Source of the DNA: Spodoptera frugiperda
Lineage: Eukaryota; Arthropoda; Insecta; Lepidoptera; Noctuidae
Direction of reading: 5' to 3'
Assembly (NCBI RefSeq): GCF_023101765.2
Contig: NC_064237.1
Location: 5,799,649 to 5,863,648, forward strand
Length of the DNA stretch: 64,000 bases
The stretch's first letter is position 1. The number at the start of each line of letters is the position of its first letter. Below the pieces are notes generated by a model, which saw nothing but the letters and a program-made list of their open reading frames with translations, did no database searches and was not told the DNA's origin. A program made the position numbers and the translations under genes. Positions 23,341 to 35,284 of this stretch are shown here, in pieces.

Positions 23341-23436
23341 TATTAACCTCGTAAAAATCTAATGCAACTTAAGATAAAATACGTGACGATTTTATTCCTT
23401 AGCACAACAAACAATTTTCTATCTACCAAAATTATT

Positions 23437-23467
23437 AAATTACTTTTTTATTCTTTACAGGTAAGTC
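23437..23467 (+). promoter_or_regulatory. Candidate recursive splice site
   Basis: The sequence tactttttttattctttACAG|GTAAGT places a strong acceptor (pyrimidine tract, then CAG) directly against a consensus donor (GTAAGT), with zero exon length between 23460 and 23461. In Drosophila, this arrangement marks ratchet points used to remove very long introns stepwise. A gene-free 64-kb window fits such an intron on the plus strand. Chance occurrence cannot be excluded without RNA or conservation data. Confidence 0.4.
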
Positions 23468-24039
23468 GCAGCCCTATTCCAAGATCTCTTTGGTTGGCAA
23501 ATACAAAGCAGGTAAAAGGGCTCCACTCAATCTAGGTGCGAAGACAAAAGGTGCTCTCAATTGTCTCTGACACAATTGTAATCTAAGAAAGATAAGTTTG
23601 GGCATTAATTGTTAAAGGGAAAGATTAAACCTTTCACTAAGTTGCAAGAATCATCAATTACTCAAATTAAAAAGTTTAGACTTTTCTTTTTTAAAAGAAT
23701 AGATACCTATGTTTAATAGCTATCAGGGCTGACTGATAAATGTTTTTAAATTATCAAAATAAGAAAAACACTACATTTTTTTCATTTATCAAATACTATG
23801 CAGTTCTAAAGTATGACACTTTGTAACCTGTTGAACGTCTCATGTCTACAAACAAAAACCAACTTATTGGTATTTAAACTATGATTTAAAATTCTATGCC
23901 TAAATAACAAAAAATAATAAACTAGAAAAGTCAATCCAACTGTAAACGGAATCATGAATCCAAAGTAAACAGTATTTAAAGTCCAAAGTCGTCTGTAGCT
24001 ACAGCCATAATGGTTTGAAGATAACAATTAAACTACATA

Positions 24040-24110
24040 AACATCGCTTTGCGAGCTTGAGCGCGCTGCAGGCCGCGAAGCAGGGCAGACGAGCAGAGCT
24101 TGTTCCCATG
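24040..24110 (-). other. GC-rich codon-like patch
   Basis: About 70 bases are far richer in G and C than their surroundings. On the minus strand an ATG near 24108 opens a short frame beginning MGTSSARLPCFAACSALKLA, with mostly C or G at third positions over the patch; a second minus frame (HGNKLCSSALLRGLQ) is also open. No splice sites clearly bound it. It may be an old exon, a processed fragment or part of an unrecognised repeat. Confidence 0.2.
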
Positions 24111-24566
24111 TAGATCACAAATAATGAATTTACGGTTCGATAAATATGTAAATTTCACTTGGAAGGATAGCAAATTAATGCTTAATTTCTCTGTTCTGTT
24201 TCGCATAAATTTCACAAATATATTCCTAAAACCCTTTTGATAGACGCCAGAAGCATTAATTTAGGAAGACCGGCAAATAATACAGAATGCTTCAGTTCAT
24301 ACCTTATTTTTGGTACAATTTGTTATTACTACTACTGTAATAGATGCGAGAACTCGGAGGGTTTACCAGTGTTTGTTGTAGTCAGATTAAAATAAATTTA
24401 AATGTAGATAAACAGATTTACGTAAACTAGATTGGTGATGCTGATTGAGTAAGAAAGACCAGGTTACAACGTTGTACCCAATATCTATCAAAATGCGGGT
24501 AAGAAATAACGAATAATTAAAATGTGTAAGTATATGTGCATAAACTCCTGAAACTTCTTGAACAAA

Positions 24567-24743
24567 TCACACTAGTATTATAAATCTGAAAGTTTGTTTG
24601 TTTTGATATTTGTTCGTCAATTGCGCTGAAATTACTGAACGGATTTTGAGAAATTTTGGTATACGGACAGGATATGAGCTGAGTTGAGTGATAGAATAAT
24701 TTTTATCTAATACAACGCGGGCGAAAACGCTGGAAGAAGCTGG
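24567..24743 (+). mobile_element. Mini-Helitron (177 bp)
   Basis: Begins TCACACTAGTATTATAAAT at 24567 and ends gcgggcgaaaacgc-tggaagaagCTGG at 24743. The flanks are A (24566) and T (24744), the Helitron target. The body has aactgaacggattttgag-type sequence typical of this lepidopteran type. It has no coding capacity. A head of the same type, without a tail, is at 37441. Confidence 0.7.
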
Positions 24744-27026
24744 TTGGAGATCTTATTGTATTAATTATCGTTACAAATATACAGATATTTATTTATCAAA
24801 AATATTATGAAGTAGAACCCGGGCAAAGTAAGGGCGGACTACTACTAAGTTTGTCAAATTTTAATGTCAAGAAAAGCCGCGCGACACTGCGTCAGCTAGA
24901 AATAAGTATTTACAAGTACAACAATTTAAAGTTATATCTAAATTAATTTATTGGCTTACAAGTTGCCAAATTAAAATTATGGTAGGTCGGAAGTGGTTTG
25001 TTCGGTGTTCAAGTTGTTGCTCGATTGATTTATGATTAAATTCTCTGGAATATAATTGAGTTGTTTCAATGTTTGCTAAGTAATCAAAGTGAGATAGAAA
25101 CTTTACGGCTAGCTGCACACTTGTTACTCAGGCTAATATTCTGTGGAAAGGTTCAAGTTATTTGTGTAATATTAAATACATTAAAAAAATATTACATAAA
25201 TCTTTTAGTCTATTTCGTGGTTACGACATTGACACATTTTTATTCAACAAAGCCAATGCTGAAAAATAAGTTTCACATGCAACTAGTCTACAAATATTGC
25301 TACCGACAGTTCAGTCTGCTCTTTATCATAAAACTCCATAAATGTTCCCGGCTTCCCTACTTTCCACCTCAAGAACATTATCCTTTTCCCAAAGCAGAAT
25401 AACGGTGCAAACTTTATAATGAAACATATTTAATTTAAAGCCAGCGGAACATTTTATATAAGCAGCAATACACATGAGATGAATTAATATACTCGGAATA
25501 AGAACACTGAGTTTAGCCCGCAGACGATCGTAAATTCAGTTCATAAAAGAGCACACAATTCGAGCCAGTCCTATATAAAATTAAACGTTCAACTTCGCGG
25601 GCCACTTCCTCAAAATTTCCCTTTTATTTCTTTAAGAATCGACGGCGACGTGCTCTCGCGCAAAAAATGCCATTTATGGTTCGTTAATCAAGTCATTAAA
25701 CACTTGACCAGTAAAAGTGTACAACGTTTCCGACCGCCGCCGAGCCGTAATTAAAGTCAACTGCCACTTTTATTATTCAATAGGTACTTGCCACAAAACT
25801 GAATTATACGGAATAGGCTGTTCTTTGACCATTACATACCAACTTTTCTCAAATATTGCGACTTTGATGTTGGCTAAATAGCTTTTTAAATACATTCGAC
25901 TTTAGATTCCAAACGATTGAAGTTGGGTAATGTTAAGGTCGATTGTCCTTTGAGAATATAATTATGGTAACAATTAGCCTAATTAGCTGATACGAACTCT
26001 GGCTCTATTGAAACCGACCCAATGTTGTGGGCCCTTACAAAAATTAAGATCAAATATTTGTACCGAATTAATTAAAGTCTTAAAGAGATTAATTTGAGCG
26101 GAATGTTTTAATTTTCTTAATGCTAAAATCAATAAGGTCGTTAGATTTTATCGATACTGTGTAAACATAATCTTTATTATGAAGCTGTAGATATTTTTAT
26201 CTTGAAAGCGTTAATCTCCCGGGAGCCGTTGTTATTACAACAGATTGTTTTTTATACTGGAGATTAAAAATTATTTCAGATTTACGTACAAATTATATAA
26301 CAATATCTATTGTTAATAAATAAGCTAAACCTTAAATTTTCCCACTTAGGAACTTAGCTTCACTAAACGCGAGAGTGACAGACTATTATTTCTTTCTTTA
26401 TTTGTTGACATTTATGGTTTAATTGAAATAAATGATTTGACTTGGACTTTACTTCCAAAAGTCATAATAAAAAAATCAGCTTGATAATTATAAAATAATT
26501 AATTAATTAGCCTGTATAATTGATACAAACTCGATATTAAAATCAAATTAACACACAATCTAAACAGTGCAACTAAAACAGCAATCTCTAAATAAAAATA
26601 TTCCGCCGTACAAGGTTCCAATGTTTGTGGGAAAATACAAGTAAGTTTTTAGTATCTAACGCTGTGGCAGCATTCCATATATTCCTAGGTCCAGATTAAA
26701 TTGAACAGCTGTTGTCTGTGATATTGTAATGGCAGGGCAAACTGTCACAGGGAAACTCGACCAAGTAATTTGATCACGAAGATGGTGGTGCCCCTTGTGT
26801 ATGAATAATAATATCTCAATGTAGGCACCAATCAATTTGGTGGCATCGTTACGTCAATATTGATATGGATGAGGCACCTATATAAGATATACATATGTAG
26901 TAACATGTAGTCTATAGATGTAAGCTTCATTCGTGGAGTAGGTATCTAAGTTAATTAAGTGCTAAGAATCAGATAGGTATTGTTCTATGTTAGTAATGTT
27001 ATTTATATATTGAAATATTTTTTATA
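24744..27026. other. No gene seen
   Basis: No gene or repeat is recognised. An open frame of 113 codons at 25061-25402 (+) has no domain; its low GC and lack of an acceptor-like site argue against coding. Confidence 0.5.
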
Positions 27027-27250
27027 ATAACTATCGTAATATATAATAAATTAACTAAAAATCATGGTTTACTCACGTAAATTTATGGAGCGAAGCTCTG
27101 CTAGTTTCGAGTCACAGAAGAGAAGAAACAGAAGAGTCCCTCTGTGACAAGTCACAGAGGGACTCTTCTTCTCTCTCTCTCACAGAGGGAAGTAATAGAG
27201 AAAAGCTCTAGTTTCAAGAAATTAGAGCTTTTCTCTATTATTTTACGCCA
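27027..27250. mobile_element. Foldback MITE family M, copy 1
   Basis: Left flank resembles the outer end of the family (ataactatcg ... tttactcacg). Inside are two perfect hairpins: 17-bp arms AAGAGTCCCTCTGTGAC at 27132-27148 and complement at 27151-27167 with a 2-base loop, and 17-bp arms AATAGAGAAAAGCTCTA at 27194-27210 and complement at 27223-27239. The actcacgta and ctagtttc motifs are shared with the copies at 38 kb, 47.6 kb and 53.8 kb. It is non-coding. Confidence 0.6.
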
Positions 27251-27969
27251 TCGAAATATTGTTAAAATAATAGATCAGAGAGGATTTTTAGACTGTTGGC
27301 TACTTCAAACGATTTCATGTACCCAAAAACAGGAACTGATCATAGTGACCTCGTATTCTCTGTCTAGCATTGATAAAATAGTACGCAGAAGTTTAATTAA
27401 GAACAAAGTTAACTGCCACATTTAATGAGTACTTTACGAGCTAGTAAATTAAACTAGTCGCTATTTACTTCCAAACTATAAAACCCCTGGTATATTACCA
27501 AAAAAAAAAAAACAGATGTTTTTTGGAGTATATCACCATAAAACTAGTTGAGACTTCATGACCTTACCTTATGCAAGTAAATCAATTCGAAACTCCTTAC
27601 TTAGTTCATATGTTTATAAATTGCCATGCAGCAGAGCTCTGCTTATCCCACAAGTGGTGCAAGCAAGATTATACCTTCCCAGTTTACTACAGTTTCGCCG
27701 TTTGAGTTGGTATCACCTTGGGAGTCAGTTTATACGGAACGCGGGCCTAACGAGTAAAGTTATAAGTAGGATCAGCAAAGCTTTTAAATTAAATAATCCT
27801 TTATAGAATAATCTTTTTTTATGTACTTTAAAGCCTGCCAAGCCTTAGGGATTTATAATAGATAGCTTCTTGGAAATGTTTTACAGAATTAAGTAGGTTT
27901 CAGATTATTATTTGTTTATAAGAAAGTAGCTGAAGATATAAATGCGATGATACGAGATATGTTTTTACG
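27251..27969. other. No gene seen
   Basis: The frame 27558-27806 (+) has no domain. Nothing else is seen. Confidence 0.5.
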
Positions 27970-28216
27970 AAGTATTCTGGTTACCATATCTGTACTTTTG
28001 GTACGAATTTGTTTTGATTGATTCATTCGAGCCGGCCAATCAGTATCCTTAGTATGAGTTTGCTTTACGTTGAATGAAAACGAAAGGAGAGCGCGTTCTG
28101 CACTCTGATTGGGTGACGCGAATGAACCAACCAATCAGAGCGTCGAACGCGGTCTCGTTTCAATTTCGTTAAACGTAAAGCAAACTCGTACTAAGGGAAT
28201 GGTAACCAAAATACTT
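27970..28216. mobile_element. Foldback element N, copy 2
   Basis: A nested palindrome of about 247 bp. Outer arms of 18 bp with one mismatch lie at 27970-27987 and 28199-28216 (AAGTATTCTGGTTACCAT and complement). Inner arms of 25 bp with one mismatch lie at 28047-28071 and 28172-28196. The centre has CTCTGATTGG at 28103-28112 with its complement at 28131-28140. The central hairpin and the agccggccaatcag block are shared with 22500-22593. It is a non-autonomous DNA transposon by shape; the transposase family is not identifiable. Confidence 0.7.
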
Positions 28217-29405
28217 AGTGAAAGCATAGTTATCTGTCTAACTATTTAATGACTCTAGTAAACAAGAATTACTTGTAAACCGATGTGTGTATATTATGCT
28301 TTTACTCATAAAAAAATTAAAAACATCAAAATAGAACAATCTCAAATAACTTGAACAGATATAATTAACTGTCCTCATCTTTTAATCATTACACCGAACA
28401 AAACAACAAAAGACCTCTTTTAATAGATACCCTAAATGGGGCTAATAACGTTGTTACATGTCATGATTCATTCGTATCGTTTTTAATAAGGTTCGTGGAA
28501 TGAGATTCTCTCATACAATGTGAGGTTGATGAGCTGAAATTTGTTGGAGCCACCGTCAATTTCCCGGATCCAATTATTACCACATTGTTGGTTGCAAACG
28601 CAATATTACCCTTATGTTTGCCTACTCGGTTTTATTAACCGAAATGATAATATTTTTCATGATCTTTGTACCATTTTTTCTGTCCAAGGCTACACGGTAA
28701 TCAATGTTTGTAACAAGAAAAACTTGAGGAAATAGTAGCACAAAAATCTTTACTGAAAAATAAGAAACTAGAGCAAACATTCACATCAAAAAAGGAAAAA
28801 GAAATTAAATTACAATCAACAGTTATGTTTCGATTATAATGTATGAGCGAGCGTGCTAAATGCATTTGACGGATCCAAAATTAGAATTCCAATTGCAATT
28901 CGCGTGTAACCTACATCAACAACACCATCACAGATAGTGATAAATGATGCTTGCTCATTAAATCAACCGTTCTCTCCATAATATTAAAAGCTGAATCCAC
29001 GCTTTAGGCAATCTAGTCGGCTACTGGACACGGAACTAAATTCTCATTATTACTAGATGTATTATTTGTGGGCTTTAATGGATGAGTAGTTTCCACAGCA
29101 CGTACAGTTTCATCTAGGGTAAGGGTCGCATTTTCTCCGTCATTATTGACTTTCGATAACCACATCTAGTCATTTTTGCAATTTGTATCTTTGTGATTTG
29201 TTTTGATAAGACTGTTTAGATTACCCATTTTGTCCACTTTCACTTGCATAGCTAATATCTAATTGTAGAGAGATCGAGTTAAAAGAACATTATGCATCAC
29301 CAAGTCAATTGCAACCATCCTCAGAACATGTTTACTTAAACAATCAGCATAATTCACTTCCACATGAGTACTTTATTTACTTACCGATCTCCCGAACGCT
29401 CTCCC
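28217..29405. other. No gene seen
   Basis: Nothing recognisable. Confidence 0.5.
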
Positions 29406-29419
29406 ATCTGTGGACCCTT

Positions 29420-30187
29420 TTTTTTTTTTTTTTTTTTGAGGGGGGAAAATCATCCAATGACTTTTCTCGCCTTGGGCGAGGCGAGAGGGAGTGTCAGACT
29501 CTTACTGACTAAAAACCACCCCGTTCCTTCTCCTGCTTTTCGAGCCGGAGCCCCGGTAAACCCGCTAGGTAGTCCGCAGCTCCGGATCAGGCATCAGCCC
29601 TATTGGGCCCCATCTGTGGTGGTCTGATGGCTCTTTGAGGCGCGCGCGGAACGCGACGCGCCGCACGCACGGGTCTGGTTCTGTTCGGGCGGTGAGCTAC
29701 CCTTGCTCGCCGTCCGCAGGCCCGCACTTACGGTGGCCGGAGATCGTCTCGGGATCCCCTACGCCCGGAGTGTCTTTCGCGACGGCTGGGGCGTGAGGAG
29801 GTTTGTTCTCTCACGCGCCCCGCCTCCTCCTTAGCTAGCATGACTGCTTCGCAGAAGGAGGAGACGGCATCCCAGTCCCTCTCGCTCCGCACCATGGCCT
29901 GAACCAGTGCCGGGCGCGAGAGGTCGCCGTCGCCGACCACATCCCTGAGGACTTGGCGGTGCTCAGCCCACGCAGGGCACACCGCCACCGTATGTTCTAC
30001 CGTGTCCTCCGGGCGGTCCTCACAGTGATGACACCCGGGCGTTTCCTCCCGCCCAATAAGGAACAGGAACCTACCGAAACTCCCATGTCCGGTAAGCACC
30101 TGCGTTAGGCGGTAGGTGAGGACGCCGTGGCGCCTCTCTAGCCACTCCTCAAAGAGGGGACTTACCGCTGCGATGACAGCGAGCCCA
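29420..30187 (-). mobile_element. R1-like LINE, 5'-truncated, longest copy
   Basis: A 768-bp minus-strand insertion. The poly-A tail appears as a T run after 29419. The 3' UTR (about 29438-29727) is shared with seven other copies, and the end of ORF2 follows. A 14-bp target duplication, ATCTGTGGACCCTT, sits at 29406-29419 and 30188-30201. The reading frame is open across the retained part. The copy is GC-rich relative to its surroundings and little decayed, so it is probably recent. I assign it to the R1 clade from the C-terminal sequence style; a database search was not possible. Confidence 0.85.
29728..30187 (-). pseudogene. C-terminal fragment of LINE ORF2
   Basis: About 152 codons, open from the truncation point to a TAA at 29730-29728. 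The protein would be the C-terminal end of a non-LTR retrotransposon polyprotein, normally a reverse transcriptase with endonuclease. Recognisable parts in order: WLERRHGVLTYRLTQ near residues 16-30, then GHGSFGRFLFLIGREE, then a zinc-knuckle-like C-x2-C-x9-H-x4-C (GCHHC...VEH...VCPAW) near residues 50-70, typical of R1-like elements, then a basic tail (SSRPSRRERHSGRRGSRDDL). The catalytic domains are missing because the copy is 5' truncated, so it cannot act. It has no start codon of its own. Confidence 0.8.
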
Positions 30188-30201
30188 ATCTGTGGACCCT
30201 T

Positions 30202-31041
30202 GGATACATTACTGTCACTCCAAATTGGGTTATTTCCACAATGCGGGACTCAATTTTGAGATTCGTGACTAGTAATTTTAAAGGTCGATAGTTCCTCGTT
30301 TTCAAATGTCATGTACAGGTGTTGTGGTCACAAACTTGTGTTTGATCTCCCACAAAATATGGGGAATTGATTTTGTTTGCTACTGTAGGTGAAATTAGTT
30401 CTGCTAATGTTTTATCTTGATTAGCTATTTGATCTTTAGTTTTTATTGTTCCATTGTCATTTCTTATTATGTCCTTTGTAACTTTCTCCTCTCTTTTTCT
30501 TAGCTCGGTTACCTTGTAATTGGCACTGAGCCTTAATTAGATCCTGAATTTACCAAAAGTAAGTTTTGCCGCAAAGCAATTGTCTTCCGCGCTACATTAC
30601 TACAATGACCTTCATTATAACCGTCTATAGATTTTTCTCTAGTATTCAATTTAAAATCGTGTTATGAATCATAAATACCAAAGTTTACTAAAGCTCTGAT
30701 CGAGTTTGATATCAATATTTATAATAACGGTTTGTCTAGGCTCGTAAATGTTATCGAAGTTACATAATAATTTTGAAATAGGTACTAGGTAAATTACGTT
30801 TTGTAACAATATTGTTTTGTTTTGTTTAAATAAAAGGTCAGATCTCACATTACTCGAGTAGGCTTTGGGCAAAGGTCGTAAAGGTTTTGTAGGGTTTTAT
30901 GTGGCGTAACAGGATTACACTTAATTAGGGGTTCCAAAACATGTTTAGAGCTCAAATAGGTTTGAAATAAATCGAAATAGGTCAAGAAAATATTTCTGAT
31001 GTATCTTATACCTAAAAAGTTGTAAGGGTGATTTTCTACAA
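30202..31041. other. No gene seen
   Basis: Nothing recognisable. Confidence 0.5.
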
Positions 31042-31282
31042 GAGATGTGCTATTTAGCTATGCTACGAAGATGTTATAGATAATTTGTGAAATTATGTGA
31101 CCGTTTCCATTTATACTAAGTTATATAGCTGTGCTAGGAAGATGCGCAGCTTAGCACAGTACCATATACGCATCTATAGCAGGAACTCTTCCATATAAAA
31201 ACATAGCTTAGCTGAGTCTGCCAATGAACATAATTGGTGGTAGCCAAACGCATCCACAGCAAGGTAGCATAGCACATATCTG
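31042..31282. mobile_element. Probable MITE with imperfect inverted ends
   Basis: The left part (gagatgtgctat-ttagctatgctacg) and right part (gcaaggtagcatagcacat) are imperfect inverted repeats. The interior has gaagatg and tagcatag-type motifs repeated several times. I remember this as a dispersed lepidopteran repeat, but no second copy is in the window. Confidence 0.4.
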
Positions 31283-34200
31283 ATCCATCTTAAGAAAGCT
31301 TTCGACAGTAACTGAAGAGTGAACCGAATTAACGTCAACCACAAAATAACACACAACATTTTATACAACGATTGCCATGAAACAGAATACACAGAGAAAC
31401 TCATAGAAAATTCCCAGTGACTCGAGATAGAGTTATATTTACTTACTAAACGGTGGTTGACGAGATTGGCGCGGATCAGCGGCATTTACATGGAGCCGGG
31501 AGAAATCCTCGCTATATTTATTTATCGCTTTCGATAGCGATGGCGAGAGGCTACAATTACCGGAGACCCCACGCTACTGCAATTTTGCAAATTGCTGATT
31601 TTACTTCTGCCAAAGGCAAGACGTTTTAAATTGCAACTCGTTATATGCATTAAAGAGTAACATCTTCGACTTACGGATTCCATCGTGACCCGAGTTTTGA
31701 AAGACATGTTGCTCACGGTATTGTAATTATGAACGTCCTATACATATTTGTAAGTACATACGTATATTTGTTTGTTGTTTTTTGTGAACCAAAAATTTTG
31801 GTCATCGACTTCATTGGAATGTTAATGACTTATCATCATTATTGATGATGTCTGATTCTGATAATATTATGTTTGTATAGTCTGCAGGAAATTAAACTTT
31901 GAATAAACTTGGAAGTCTTGGAACACAACTGAATGGAATTGTTGAAGTAAAAGTAAGAATCAGTACAAAGAACGGTCGCATCTTTACTTTCTCCTTGCTT
32001 CGCCTATATTTCTGTATTAGGTATGTGGGTGGTGTATGCCTTGTATGGAAAGAAATACACGAGTCTGCTCTACATAACAAATCGATTCGTATTTCGTCGA
32101 TACTTCAAGTATGCAGATTAGTACTGAATAACTAACGACGATATAACTCAAGCTTAATTGGTGCTCGATTAAAAATCGCGAACAATCGTATGAAGTGTAA
32201 CGAATCAACATAAATTATGAAACTTTACACCGGAGCTAGCAGTTATTGCGATAAATTGCTCGTTGTCGAGTTCATTAACGAGTTACTCGCACGCGAGTAC
32301 AAGGCGTTTTTCATAACCGATGCAGACGGCCTTATGCATATTTGATGGAGCGTGGCAGTGCTTTTAAGTACCTGTCAACGTTTGCTGAGGCGGCAGCGAG
32401 CCAACTAATTAATCTAACAACTTGTTATAACACCTACCGTGATGGCGATAAGGTCTAATTTACATTGTTAGTGAGCTTAAAATAACGTGGTTCAACATAG
32501 TGGAACGCTCCAAGTATATGTCAAGGGCGACCAGGCTGACTTGCATACAAGTTTAACATTGCACCGTGTGTTATTGATGATAAATATGTATGCTGCGAAG
32601 AACCGTGAAATTGCTAAGTATTTTTTTAGGATACACATCACTCATTAGTGCTCAATGTAAGATTTCGTAACAGCTTCATGTATGAAGGCCTGTCAGTAAT
32701 TTGTAGAGATCATTCATTATATCTCGCGGATTTGTTACGGAAGGTCATGGTTAAAATTAATTTTATCTAATAAACATCTTACGCTTATTGTGAACTAATG
32801 AGCTATGAAAGCATCACTTAATTGATAGCTAATCAATTTCGTTGTAGTTTTGAATGAGTATTCTTTTGGTTTGGCTTCAAAATCGGACCGTAATCCCATC
32901 AAAACATTCAATTATTTAATGAATAACGACTGGCAACATTTTTGTGATAATGGTACAAGGGCACGCACACAGCTGCCTTATAATTACAATTATCTTTGCG
33001 AAATTATAACTTGTGGTGCGTACAACCGACACTTAGTAACAAAAGCGGCGCGGACGCAGCGTAATGACACAAAAACGTTGCCGCTCTTGTCGCAACGCAA
33101 CGTGGAAGAATGCAATTTGTGTAATTAAAAGCGTAAATGTGGTCTATAATGTGATTAAATCTAGTCAACAACTATTATGGTCACAATTACTTTTAACGCA
33201 TTAAGTGAGAGTAAAACTTTTCCCCTCATAAGGTCGCGTGCAGAATGTGACCTATAAAAAACAATTTAGAATCCAAATCCCAACGAAATCCTGCCTTCCG
33301 CGCGTTTATCTTTATCCAAAGGGACTCTATTTGATACATTTTGTAAGATCCCGTTTGCCCTTAATGTGAAATTTCTTTTTATACAACATAATAAGATTTT
33401 GATTACGTAATGATTAAATTCAAATACGGAATGAGGTAAATAGAAAAGTAAGGAGCCATTTCTTTCCAAATATTATTTGTATCTTTAAAAATAGAAGAAG
33501 AGAAATAATAAAATTGGAAGCTGAACAGAAAGAGGCCAATCTGCCAAAATCTATAAGACGAATCAACATTTCATAAAAAGACAATCGCAAAACCCGGAGA
33601 TCGGGTGCAGTGAATCAGAAGAACTCTGACTACAATAATACGGGGCCCCGAAATCTTGCGGAACAAAATACAAATTCGGAAATCGGGTTACAATAATGTA
33701 TTGCGGATGCCGTATCGAACTTACTTTCTATTTCTTGCTGCCAGGATAAGTCCTACATTCGGTCCATACCCCATTAAACGTCCACGTTAGCAGTTTATAA
33801 AAATACCGCAGTACGTGATACGGTTTGTAGCTCCATTTTCCTTGAAGACACAGTTCGGATTAGCCGCGGGAAGATTTATAGGTTCCTCACGGAAAGTTTA
33901 GCAGGTGCGTGTGTCAAGATGTCACTTCTAAGAAGAAAGGCTTTGTTACACGTTTAAAGGGTTTAAGATGAGTAATTTGCCCGATTTAATGTTACTTAAG
34001 TTATTTCGAGACTTGTCTTGTTCAAGATTTAATGAGCTCGTTGTTTAATTAGTACCAATGACAGTCTGCGCAAAGTTTAACATTACTGAATCAATATTAG
34101 GACTAGCGACCAATTTTAGATCACAGGCTCTTACAACAATTGTACGATTATATTTTCTCTCAAACAATTTCCATTGAATTGAGAGAGTAAATATTGCCAG

Positions 34201-35041
34201 TGTACCGCAGCCAACCCTAGCGAGTATTACACAATCGAGTAAGCACAGACAATATCTTAAACACGCCACTATATTCTCATCTCTCTTAATTACTACTTAG
34301 TACACTTTACTTTTAATTAACAGCCGACATTTTTAAATGTAAACAAAGACGCGTGATTGCCAATGAATCTGCGGAGCTTAGCCAAATTGGTTTCCGGGAC
34401 ATTTTAGATCGTCCTCCAGTGTACAATGGACACAACTGTGTTCTTTGTTCGTCGATCTCGATTGCCCGATAAACAAACCTTACTATAAAGAGATCCAACT
34501 GGGACTCGTAAGAATATTCAACTATTTGAGGAAAATACAGGGAAGGAAATCGCTTCGATTCCTGCAAGGGTCGGGTAAACAGGCAACTCTCTTGCGATGG
34601 AAATGAATCCGTGATCGACGTCTGTTACAACTTTATCTAATGCGGCCATTCAGACAACGTTTTGTTCTATTAAATGTCAGGGCGAAGTTCCTGCTTCTTT
34701 TTTACACTGATGAATAATTTTTGTTTCATAAAATGTTATTATAACTTTGACCTTTACAAAATTAGATGATTTGATTTGGTGTCTTTATTACGGTCGGAAA
34801 GGTTCTCTTTACAGATTTCATCTAGATCCGTGTAATTCTGGAATACATTAAAATTAATTAATTAAGCTTAAAGTGTTTTATTGCCTTGACGATGTAACAA
34901 CTGCTCCGAAATTCATTAATAAAATAGGTGAAGTTGAGATTTGCGCTTCGTGTAGGCGTAGTTAAAAGAAAATGTTCACGCCTAGCTGGTACTTGATTGT
35001 GATTTAATACTTGTAGCAAAAACTGTGTTCGTTACGTACTA
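31283..35041. other. No gene seen
   Basis: About 3.8 kb. The open frame 32850-33128 (+) begins at a TTG and has no domain. A CpG-richer patch is at 33010-33115. A second splice-like junction is at 32020/32021 (see findings). Confidence 0.45.
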
Positions 35042-35284
35042 AATTCTAACTCAAACTCAAACTCAAATACTTTATTGCTTTCCACATGTAAGACTTAGGT
35101 GGTAAAATTAACTATGACACAATGTGGACCCTGTCGGGCACAACAATACAAGTTTAAACAAGAGGAACACAGTTTTATATGACACTAAAAAATTAAGTAC
35201 ATCAAATGAATAATTAAAGTTATTAAATTAATTAAATTAATCAAAGTAATTAGGTGTTATAATCATTGTTGAAATTATAAATAA
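35042..35284 (-). mobile_element. Probable LINE 3' end with (ACTCAA)n tail
   Basis: Starts with three actcaa-type units followed by atactttattgctttcc, which resembles the reversed 3' end of a common lepidopteran LINE with a hexanucleotide tail. Similar AT-rich sequence resumes after the Helitron (36863-37020), so the Helitron may have landed in this element. Identification is from memory only. Confidence 0.35.

Larger units (their letters stand above)
23352..24566. other. No gene; splice-like site and GC patch inside
   Basis: Apart from the recursive-splice-like site at 23460 and the GC-rich patch at 24040-24110 (listed separately), nothing is recognised. Confidence 0.45.

Noticed and set aside
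32850..33128. 92-codon open frame, plus strand
   Set aside because: It begins at TTG, has no domain and no acceptor-like site at its start.
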